Assembly (NCBI RefSeq): GCF_949298305.1
Contig: NZ_CASFWU010000006.1
Span: 832-64,831, forward strand
Source: an uncultured Bacteroides sp.
GTDB lineage: Bacteria > Bacteroidota > Bacteroidia > Bacteroidales > Bacteroidaceae
Direction of reading: 5' to 3'
Length of the DNA stretch: 64,000 nt
This document shows, piece by piece, positions 21,235 through 28,612 of the stretch. The position numbers and the translations under genes are program-made. Under the pieces are notes generated by a model that was not told the origin of the DNA, made no database searches, and worked only from the letters and a program-made list of their open reading frames with translations. The stretch's first letter is position 1, and each line of letters begins with the position of its first letter.

Positions 21235-23193
21235 TTATTGTAAAGTAATTTGTTTAATCACAATAGGTTTCCCACCAGTAGACCAGAAGCCGATAATGTA
21301 CAGATGCTCGGGACTGATGCTCTCTCCATTGGCATCTTTCATCTGGTGTAAATTCACTACGACCTTTCGGGAAGAGCCGAAATCATATATGGCAGGTTCT
21401 GTCCAATAGCTGGTCTTGTCGAACAGGCGGAAAGAAACGCCGCATTCATTATCATTGCCCAACTCTACGGTCAGCGTCTGGAAAGCAGACAAATCCAGAC
21501 CGTTGGCATACTCCCAACCTCCAAAGCCATACATTCCTGTCACCAGCGTGCGCGTTTCTTCATCGAAAGTACCTTCTTCCCAAATGGAAGGATTAAATGC
21601 ATCCGCAGTCAATGTGAAGGGAGAGAGTACCGTAACATTCAGAGTGAGTTCTTTACTGCCACCGGAAGGCGACGTGTAAGCCACAGTGACAACCGCTTCG
21701 CCTTCTGACACGGCCACCAGTTTTCCAGTCTGTTCCACCTTCACTACACTTTCGTCCGAACTGGCAATGACAGCATCGGCCGTCACCATCCGCTCAGAAC
21801 CATCTGAGAATCCGGCCTTCACTTTGAGATAATTCACGTCGCCCATCTGCATACTTAAATCTCCAGCCAAATCCATCAGTTCCAACCGTTCGAGTTCACC
21901 ATTGATGACGACTCCCTCGGCATATTCTTTAAACCAATGGTACATAGCCCAAGGACAAGCCTCCGGATCGTTCAAGAAAGTATAGTTACCCGGTTCGCCC
22001 GGCACATCCTGAAATGCGGCCAACAAATCGGAACGGGTTGTGAAAAACAGCCACGACACATTGCCCGAATTATCGGCTATATACTTGAAGTTGGCACCAA
22101 AGCCAGCGCCACCGGCCACACCGGTAATGCTCTTGCCCCAAGTCATATCGGTATATTTCTTGGGAGCCCAGTCAATCTCGGTCACCATGATGGGAGCGAA
22201 AGCCGCAACAGGACCCACCTGTGCATCCCATCCACGCTGGAAAGCCTCGTAACCGCCGCCCGACATGGTTCCTATGCCCTCGCCGCTATCTTCTTCGGCA
22301 TCACTTCCGTACCAGCCAGGATAGCAATGCACGGCGAAACCGATATTCTCGCCTTCAATGCGATGAGTGGCATAACCGGCATAGGAAGACTGATAAGCCA
22401 ACCCTGGCACCCAAATGATATTTTGGCTGCCATTTCCACGTATCTTATCCACAATAGCCTGGAAATACAATTTCATATTAGCAAAACAGGCATCGCCGGT
22501 ACTTCCCCAATTACCGTCAGTTCCCTTGATATTGACAGGCTCATTGGCCAATTCAAACATAATGCCCGAATTGTTTTTTATTTTACTGTGCTGAGACACG
22601 ATGTCCCACACCTTCAACAGAAATTCCTGGTAAGTGTCACCCAACTCGATACCCTGATATCCATCTCCATTAGGACACACACCGGGCGGACGCATCACCA
22701 CATACATCCCTTTCGAAATGAAATATTCGGCCATCGGCACAAAAAGCTCATCCAGATATTTACGGAAGCGAAGTTCCGAAAAGCGCTCATGTCCTTCGTA
22801 CCGGACATAAGGCAACGCTGTATCATCACTCCAATAGGGATCCAAGTGCATACGGACAAAGTTAAACCGCCAGCCCGCATCCAGAATGCCATCCACCATC
22901 GACTGGTTATAGTCCAAACAGGCCTGTACGTCATAATTGTCCCAAGCGTTGTTGTTAAAAAACGGACTATATGTCTGGGTAAAGCCATGAAGATTGACAA
23001 TCTCTCCCTGTTCATTCTTCAGATAACGCCCTTCCACACGCAAAACAGGCAGAATATTCTCAACGGGCGTATCCGGTTCACCAGGCACTTCCGGAGTATC
23101 CGGTGTACCCTCTTCAGCAGGCATCTGGTCATCAGAACAAGCCCAGACCCCACAAAACATCAAAAACAAAAGTAATTTGTATACGTTTCTCAT
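21235..23193 (-). CDS. GH5 lipoprotein, probable xylanase, with Ig-like domain and C-terminal module
   Basis: Lipoprotein of 652 aa: lipobox (CGVWACSDD), a Pro/Glu-rich linker, a GH5 TIM barrel about 50-420, a bacterial Ig-like (Big_2) domain about 440-530, and a C-terminal beta-rich module of about 115 aa that looks like a carbohydrate-binding domain. The acid/base is Glu218 (FELANEPVN) and the nucleophile Glu339 (MVTEIDWAP). GH5 members in Bacteroides xylan loci belong to xylanase subfamilies such as GH5_21; I infer this from context and cannot confirm the subfamily. The linker and lipid anchor suit a surface enzyme. First gene of its unit: a -7 box and the operator lie directly upstream, and GH10 follows after 28 bp. 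Confidence 0.85.
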   Translation of the reverse strand: MRNVYKLLLFLMFCGVWACSDDQMPAEEGTPDTPEVPGEPDTPVENILPVLRVEGRYLKNEQGEIVNLHGFTQTYSPFFNNNAWDNYDVQACLDYNQSMVDGILDAGWRFNFVRMHLDPYWSDDTALPYVRYEGHERFSELRFRKYLDELFVPMAEYFISKGMYVVMRPPGVCPNGDGYQGIELGDTYQEFLLKVWDIVSQHSKIKNNSGIMFELANEPVNIKGTDGNWGSTGDACFANMKLYFQAIVDKIRGNGSQNIIWVPGLAYQSSYAGYATHRIEGENIGFAVHCYPGWYGSDAEEDSGEGIGTMSGGGYEAFQRGWDAQVGPVAAFAPIMVTEIDWAPKKYTDMTWGKSITGVAGGAGFGANFKYIADNSGNVSWLFFTTRSDLLAAFQDVPGEPGNYTFLNDPEACPWAMYHWFKEYAEGVVINGELERLELMDLAGDLSMQMGDVNYLKVKAGFSDGSERMVTADAVIASSDESVVKVEQTGKLVAVSEGEAVVTVAYTSPSGGSKELTLNVTVLSPFTLTADAFNPSIWEEGTFDEETRTLVTGMYGFGGWEYANGLDLSAFQTLTVELGNDNECGVSFRLFDKTSYWTEPAIYDFGSSRKVVVNLHQMKDANGESISPEHLYIIGFWSTGGKPIVIKQITLQ

Positions 23194-23210
23194 GGTTTAA
23201 TAGTTTGAAG

Positions 23211-23218
23211 CAAAAGTA
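23211..23218 (-). promoter_or_regulatory. -7 promoter box of the GH5 unit
   Basis: The minus strand reads TACTTTTG, an exact TAnnTTTG match, 18 bp before the start codon. The identical octamer precedes xusA. No -33 TTTG is visible at the usual distance, as expected for a promoter that needs an activator. Confidence 0.6.
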
Positions 23219-23249
23219 GTGCTCCCATGCTATACATACAGCATATTTA

Positions 23250-23277
23250 TGTTACAGAAACCTTTGTCTGTGTTACA
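23250..23277 (-). promoter_or_regulatory. Proposed HTCS operator, GH5 unit
   Basis: TGTTACA (23250-23256) and TGTTACA (23271-23277) on the plus strand, 14-bp spacer, 21 bp apart. It lies 57-84 bp upstream of the GH5 start and 39 bp above the -7 box. Over 28 bp it matches the xusA copy at 23 positions. Confidence 0.65.
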
Positions 23278-23397
23278 AAATGCTGTTTCCCCTTATTTTC
23301 AGCATAGAAAATCCAACAATCATCGTTCAGTAAAACGTTGAAACTCAAATTGAGCATCATTAAACACAGATATTGTATAGAAAACAAAATGGCAAAC

Positions 23398-23438
23398 AAA
23401 AAAACGCCCCCGCTACAAAACCAATTGCAACGGGGGCG
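23398..23438 (-). terminator. Intrinsic terminator of the xus operon
   Basis: Perfect 8-bp GC arms CGCCCCCG (23405-23412) and CGGGGGCG (23431-23438); on the minus strand the hairpin is followed by a run of seven T. A second hairpin, AAAGCCG/CGGCTTT at 23450-23470, precedes it. Both lie just after the xyn10C stop. Confidence 0.85.
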
Positions 23439-23503
23439 ACTCCTAATTCAAAGCCGTATGAAACGGCTTTCTCTCATCTATTTAAGCTAACCCTAAGTCT
23501 GAC

Positions 23504-25672
23504 TTAATTTGCACTGCCGCTTTGCAAGCCTTCTACGAAGCCGGCATAAGCAGGTTTACGGTTATAGTTGATATCCCACAAACCAACAGGTTCGCCACCT
23601 CTCCATCCTGAGTCGGCAGGACTGTCAGTTGCACACCACTGAGTGATGCCATATTGTTGTGCTACCGGGATAATCTCAAAGTATTTGCTGATAATGAACT
23701 TGTAGAACTCAGCCATCTTCTGCTGTTGCTCGAAAGTAACAAGCTCTGTCTTAATACCTGTACCGAACGCCTTCTCTACAATTCCCATATCCAGCTCGGA
23801 AATCTTAATCAGCTTGCCGGTAGCAGCCATCAACTGGAACATGTTGACAATGGCATCTTCCTGAGCCTTCTGATCATTCTCGTTCAGAATGTAGCTGACA
23901 TGCATCTGTGTAGCGATACCATCAATCTTCGTCACGCCATCAGATTCCCAGGTTTCAATCCAGTGAATCAAACTCTTCAACTTCTTATTACCATCCCACC
24001 AAGATTCCAGATTGTAATCGTTGATGAAGAGTTTCAAGTCGGAAGGATTGCCACCGTATTCCTGGAAGTATTGACGGGCTTTTGCCACTACGATACGTAC
24101 ATAATCCTCGCTGCCCAGGTAATCCTGCCAATAGAAGTTTGTAGCGGGATCACCATTTTCTGCCGACTGAAGATCATAATAGCCGTCGCCGTCGCCATCT
24201 GTACCGGAAATAGCCTCGTTGACAGCATCCCATGCCGTTACATAACCGCCGGTGGCTTCCATCATACCCTTAATCCAGTTGTCCATGGCCCAAGTAAGAG
24301 TGTCTTTCTTTTCTTCAGGAGTAAGAGGGATAGCATTCGCAGATTTCTCATAGTACAGACATACATCGTCCAAATACAAAGTTCCCGCATAAGCACCTAC
24401 ATTGAACAATAACCGTGTTGCACCATCTCCTGTACAAGCCGTAGAAACGGTTAATTCTTGCCAATCAGTAGTTACATTCAAAGCAGGAAAGTCACCACAG
24501 CCAATATATCCATCAGGATTTTGGAAACTAACTCCGATGCTACTTGCCTGTGAGCCCTTAATCTTAAGACGTAAAAAATAAACCGTTCCATTGGTAAAAG
24601 GTGTAGTTACCTCATAACACAATTGTTTTTCCCAAGATTGTGCAGCAGAAGCATTTTCAACGACACAAACCCCATCAACCACGGACATAGTCAATCCAGC
24701 TCCCCATCCGCCTATTGGATTGCCGCTAGAATAATCATCCTCAATAACAGGAACAGGAATGGAAACCTCACCACTACTGCTTTCGTAATAAATTGACAAA
24801 TCATCTATATAAATAGAACCAGCATAAGCTCCATAATTAAAAAGGAAGCGGTCAGCACCATCCTGTGCAGTAGCAGAAACTAAAACTTCAGTCCAATCTG
24901 TTGTAATATTCATAGAAGGGAAATCTCCTCTACCACCATAATCAGCACTATGTTGAAAAGCTGCACTAATAGAACCTTCAATACTACCTTTAACTTTAAA
25001 GCTCAGGAAATAGACCTGGCCACCTTCAAAAGGTACATCAATTGCAGCTTGGGCTTCCCAAGGATTAACCGCACTTGGGTTAGTCATTTTCAAGCATTTC
25101 GATCCATCAGGTCCTTCATCTACCACTTCACGTGTAGAATTATTTCCCCAACCACCTATTGGATTACCATCCTCAAAGTCAGACTGATAAGCATATTTAT
25201 TAGTAACACTTCCATCTCCTTCAACTTCTTTATCCGCAAGCAACGAATTCAGATACTTGTTATTCTGCTGTGAATGCCATGCCAATGTATGTCCGTAAAT
25301 AGTCATACCGGCTGCTTGAGCAGCAGTTACAAAATTCGATACTGTAGAAAAATTCATCGAGCCATCGTCGGAGACGCAAGAAGCATATTTCATTTCATTG
25401 CCTGCAGTCATTTCATCAAAATTAGATGCTGCTAAGCTGCGCACTTGTGTACCGGCAATGAAATCGTTAGCCCCCAACGCAATTCCCAACTTAAAGTTGG
25501 GATTTGCGGAACGGTCTACATACGTTTTCAAAGCATCGTAAACATTCAGGTATTCATATTGAGCAATACTTGCAGGCTTTTCAGTGCGAAAATCAACGAT
25601 TGCGTCGTCGGCACAAGCAGCGAATAAAGACAAGATTGCCAATGAACTTATAAATAAAGATTTGTTTTTCAT
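23504..25672 (-). CDS. xyn10C: Xyn10C-type GH10 xylanase with two CBMs inserted in the catalytic domain
   Basis: Surface lipoprotein endo-xylanase, 722 aa, lipobox LFAAC. The GH10 domain is split: residues about 35-155 hold the first part (GHTLAWHSQQ), then two similar carbohydrate-binding modules of the CBM4 type (about 157-296 and 308-443, each starting GNPIGGWG and ending IDD/LDD..YYE), then the rest of the barrel. The acid/base is Glu486 (DAVNEAI) and the nucleophile Glu626 (ISELDM). This inserted-CBM arrangement is characteristic of the Xyn10C proteins encoded at the end of the xus cassette in Bacteroidetes, and the gene order here agrees. The start at 25672 gives a clean lipoprotein signal. 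It is 47 bp after xusE and is followed by a strong terminator. Confidence 0.95.
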   Translation of the reverse strand: MKNKSLFISSLAILSLFAACADDAIVDFRTEKPASIAQYEYLNVYDALKTYVDRSANPNFKLGIALGANDFIAGTQVRSLAASNFDEMTAGNEMKYASCVSDDGSMNFSTVSNFVTAAQAAGMTIYGHTLAWHSQQNNKYLNSLLADKEVEGDGSVTNKYAYQSDFEDGNPIGGWGNNSTREVVDEGPDGSKCLKMTNPSAVNPWEAQAAIDVPFEGGQVYFLSFKVKGSIEGSISAAFQHSADYGGRGDFPSMNITTDWTEVLVSATAQDGADRFLFNYGAYAGSIYIDDLSIYYESSSGEVSIPVPVIEDDYSSGNPIGGWGAGLTMSVVDGVCVVENASAAQSWEKQLCYEVTTPFTNGTVYFLRLKIKGSQASSIGVSFQNPDGYIGCGDFPALNVTTDWQELTVSTACTGDGATRLLFNVGAYAGTLYLDDVCLYYEKSANAIPLTPEEKKDTLTWAMDNWIKGMMEATGGYVTAWDAVNEAISGTDGDGDGYYDLQSAENGDPATNFYWQDYLGSEDYVRIVVAKARQYFQEYGGNPSDLKLFINDYNLESWWDGNKKLKSLIHWIETWESDGVTKIDGIATQMHVSYILNENDQKAQEDAIVNMFQLMAATGKLIKISELDMGIVEKAFGTGIKTELVTFEQQQKMAEFYKFIISKYFEIIPVAQQYGITQWCATDSPADSGWRGGEPVGLWDINYNRKPAYAGFVEGLQSGSAN

Positions 25673-25719
25673 ACTAGTATACAATTAAATATAAAAACCT
25701 CCTTTTATCAAAGAGACAA

Positions 25720-26763
25720 CTAGTTAGCATTATAGGTAGGAGTAAATACCTCCAATTTATTAGTGCCACGGGTCTGCAACACCAACGTATCTTTGGTAGC
25801 CACCTGCTTGAAGCCATAATCCAGCTGATAGTCCAGATAAATGGCATCACGATCCTTGTTTCCCCACGCTTTCTTTTCTCCATCTTCCACAAACTTACCG
25901 GTACCGGAAGCCGTAATTCCATCAGTACCAGAAGCAATTGTACATTCATTACCATTGAAGGTCAGCAGCAAATTGCATATTACTGCAACCCCATTATTAT
26001 CCTGTGTAGTAACGGGAAAAACCGCAGTAGTAAGCGATTGGGTAGTGATACTGCACACTTCATCCTTTTCCACATATTGCTCGTGGCGAATATTCGTACT
26101 CGTCACACCATCAACTTTAATTTGATCTACTCCCCGACGCAGATAAGAGCCGTGCCAAGGATTCATATACTTCACACAGTAAAGAACATAGTCCATTGGT
26201 TTAACGCTCCAATAAGCAGAATTGGTACGTGCCGGCTGATCACCTTCAATCAACGGTGTACCAGTCAAGATACGGTCAGCCCCAGTCTGTCCTTTCATCA
26301 CCACTGGAATGACATAATTTGCACTCAAAGACTTCTCGTCAGCAAAAAAAGCATCGGTAAGCTGTACTTCAACGTATCCCCAGTGGTCGCCATTATACTT
26401 AATCTGGTTTCCACCCAGTTGATAATAATTGTCCGGCATAGGCAATACGGGTGAGCCGTCCTCGAAAGTAAGGTTATCGCAAAGTGTGTTATCCACAGCA
26501 ATGTCAACAGTAATATCTCGTCCACCGTAAGCACCTCCCATAGTGGCATAAATGGCACACTTATGCTGATTGTCAAGCGTATTGTCAACTATCTCATCGT
26601 TACCCAACACAATCGTGCGCACAGGATATTGATAGGCGAAATAGACGCTTGTTCCTCCTTCATAGTCAGGAAACGTTCTGTCCGCATTCTCGCAGGCAGA
26701 AAAGGCAAACGCCAAAGCACCCGACATCATCAATGATATAACTTTATTTGTTTTCATTTTCAT
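25720..26763 (-). CDS. xusE: XusE-like surface glycan-binding lipoprotein (DUF1735-type)
   Basis: Lipoprotein of about 347 aa with lipobox AFSAC, in the SusE/SGBP position of the xylan cassette. The N-terminal part (VYFAYQYPVRTIVLGND and the following beta-rich segment) resembles DUF1735, an Ig-like domain of surface glycan-binding proteins; the C-terminal half resembles DUF5627. It has no enzyme motif and is expected to hold xylan at the cell surface next to SusD. Several ATGs are possible; I chose 26763 (MKMKTNKV), 26 bp after the xusD stop, because upstream ones overlap that gene. Role is known for the cassette; the ligand-binding residues are not visible. Confidence 0.85.
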   Translation of the reverse strand: MKMKTNKVISLMMSGALAFAFSACENADRTFPDYEGGTSVYFAYQYPVRTIVLGNDEIVDNTLDNQHKCAIYATMGGAYGGRDITVDIAVDNTLCDNLTFEDGSPVLPMPDNYYQLGGNQIKYNGDHWGYVEVQLTDAFFADEKSLSANYVIPVVMKGQTGADRILTGTPLIEGDQPARTNSAYWSVKPMDYVLYCVKYMNPWHGSYLRRGVDQIKVDGVTSTNIRHEQYVEKDEVCSITTQSLTTAVFPVTTQDNNGVAVICNLLLTFNGNECTIASGTDGITASGTGKFVEDGEKKAWGNKDRDAIYLDYQLDYGFKQVATKDTLVLQTRGTNKLEVFTPTYNAN

Positions 26764-26789
26764 TATCTGCATTTTATAATTCAACATCT

Positions 26790-28595
26790 TTACCAACCCT
26801 TATTCTGCTGAAGATTGCTCCATTTCAATACTTCAGTGTACGGTATAGGTCCGTAGTGCATATAGTCCTGATAGTTACGAATCTCCACATCAATCATCGT
26901 GTAGTTCAAGCCATTGGTTCCCTGTTCGATACGTACCCCCTTAGCCGTTTCGTCAAGTGGCAAGTTCCAGCGGCGAATATCCCAGAAACGCTTGTTTTCA
27001 AAGCACAATTCAATGCGGCGTTCGTTGCGAATCATTTCAGTCATCTTATCCTTGTCGTTTTTAATGCTTTCCAGATAGGCATCACCATTGTCAGTCCCAA
27101 CGCCACCACGAGCACGCAAAGCCTTAATGACATCATAAGCACTATAAGTATTGCCACCGTTGCCAGTAGGCCCCCAAGCATCGTTGGCAGCCTCAGCATA
27201 AGCCAAGAATATTTCTGTATAACGGATACGTACCGGGAAGTGATACTTGTTATTAATTGAACTCGGATTGGGACTACAGTCTTCACGCAAGAGTTTACGC
27301 AAATAGTAACCTGTACGGGTAGATGTACCGATGCGGTTCAGGCCATCGTCGGTTTTATTATCGCTGTCGGCGTACAATCCGGTAATAATCTTCTTTCCCT
27401 TATACTCGCTCTCGTTATAGAGAATGTACTCCGTCAAACGCGGGTCACGATTGGCATAAGGATTACTAGCCGAATAGCCACTGTTGACATCAGTAATAGG
27501 ATATCCATTAGCCATAGGGAAAGCATCTACCAGATTTTGTGTAGGATTAATACGCCCACTTCCATAAAGTGTAGGCGGAAAGTTGTTCTTTTCCTGCGTA
27601 ATACCCATATCATAATCTGCAGTACCATTGTTACGGTTTCCACGCCATAAAATTTCGGCAGTTACTTCGCCCGAACCCATGTTATCCAGTTCGTCTGTAT
27701 TCATATACCAAGTGTTTCCTCTCGGATCAATGCCACTTATACCTCCAATACGGTTGAGTACAGTAGCAGCATAATTGGCTGCCGTTTCAGCAGTAACTCC
27801 GGAACCGTCACGATAAGCAGGGCTGGCAGCCAGCAAAGCTACCTGAGCTTTGAAGGCTTCAGCAATGCGCTTCGTAATACGACCGCGTTGATAGGTTCCG
27901 AATACCAAGTTGTAGCCACCCATCTCAGCACCAATCTGCTGGTACTTGACAGGGAGTTCGGCATTGCTGCTGATATTCTCATAGTCAAGCGGCAACAGTT
28001 CGATAGCCTTATCCAAATCATCAAAGATGTAGTTCACACACTCGCTGAAAGTATTACGTGGCAAATTGAATTCAGAATCCTTATCTTCCGGTTCAAATAC
28101 CATCGGTACACCCAACAACTGACCATCGGCAGTCCAACCACCATGTGCCTGTATCAAATAAAAATAGTTCAAAGCACGCAAGGCATAAGCCTCTCCACGG
28201 AGTTTATCAATATACATCTGGTTGGTAGATTCAGTAGCCGACCAATGTACTTGATCCACAATGCCCAAGAAAGTATTAATATACTGAATGGTTGCCCGGC
28301 GAGCCTGCCATTGTTCCATCGGATTATTGCTTGAAGACCAAGAACCAAGTGCCATTTTTGAATAGTTGCTGGTCAAGTCATTCGTTACAGCATCATCCGT
28401 TGCTACATCACTCACGCTGGAGTTATCGTAAGGGAGCATTGCGTAACCATACCCCAACAAACCCGAAGCATAGTTAGGGTCAGAAAACATTTCTTCAACA
28501 CCACGGTTATTCTCCTGGGCAGGTTCGAACATGTCTTCACAAGCCGAAAGGGTAGCCAAAAGCGCCGTAGACAACAAAATATTTTTTAATTTCAT
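26790..28595 (-). CDS. xusD: SusD-like xylan-binding lipoprotein XusD
   Basis: SusD/RagB-family outer-membrane lipoprotein, 601 aa, lipobox TLSACEDMF. It has the family's helical TPR-like N-terminal half (including LRGEAYALRALNYFYLIQAHGGW) and the C-terminal signature block KDKMTEMIRNERRIELCFENKRFWDIRRW. It forms the lid over the SusC-type transporter encoded 17 bp upstream and captures xylan fragments. It is the second of two SusD proteins in the operon. Family assignment is certain; the cassette name follows from gene order. Confidence 0.95.
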   Translation of the reverse strand: MKLKNILLSTALLATLSACEDMFEPAQENNRGVEEMFSDPNYASGLLGYGYAMLPYDNSSVSDVATDDAVTNDLTSNYSKMALGSWSSSNNPMEQWQARRATIQYINTFLGIVDQVHWSATESTNQMYIDKLRGEAYALRALNYFYLIQAHGGWTADGQLLGVPMVFEPEDKDSEFNLPRNTFSECVNYIFDDLDKAIELLPLDYENISSNAELPVKYQQIGAEMGGYNLVFGTYQRGRITKRIAEAFKAQVALLAASPAYRDGSGVTAETAANYAATVLNRIGGISGIDPRGNTWYMNTDELDNMGSGEVTAEILWRGNRNNGTADYDMGITQEKNNFPPTLYGSGRINPTQNLVDAFPMANGYPITDVNSGYSASNPYANRDPRLTEYILYNESEYKGKKIITGLYADSDNKTDDGLNRIGTSTRTGYYLRKLLREDCSPNPSSINNKYHFPVRIRYTEIFLAYAEAANDAWGPTGNGGNTYSAYDVIKALRARGGVGTDNGDAYLESIKNDKDKMTEMIRNERRIELCFENKRFWDIRRWNLPLDETAKGVRIEQGTNGLNYTMIDVEIRNYQDYMHYGPIPYTEVLKWSNLQQNKGW

Positions 28596-28612
28596 TTCAA
28601 TCTTTTTTTAGG

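Larger units (their letters stand above)
23194..23503. other. Intergenic region holding the xus terminator and the GH5 promoter
   Basis: No gene. It carries, from right to left in transcription order, a small hairpin and the strong terminator of the xus operon (23398-23470), then the operator (23250-23277) and -7 box (23211-23218) of the GH5 unit. The compact order terminator-operator-promoter marks a clean boundary between two transcription units. Confidence 0.75.
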
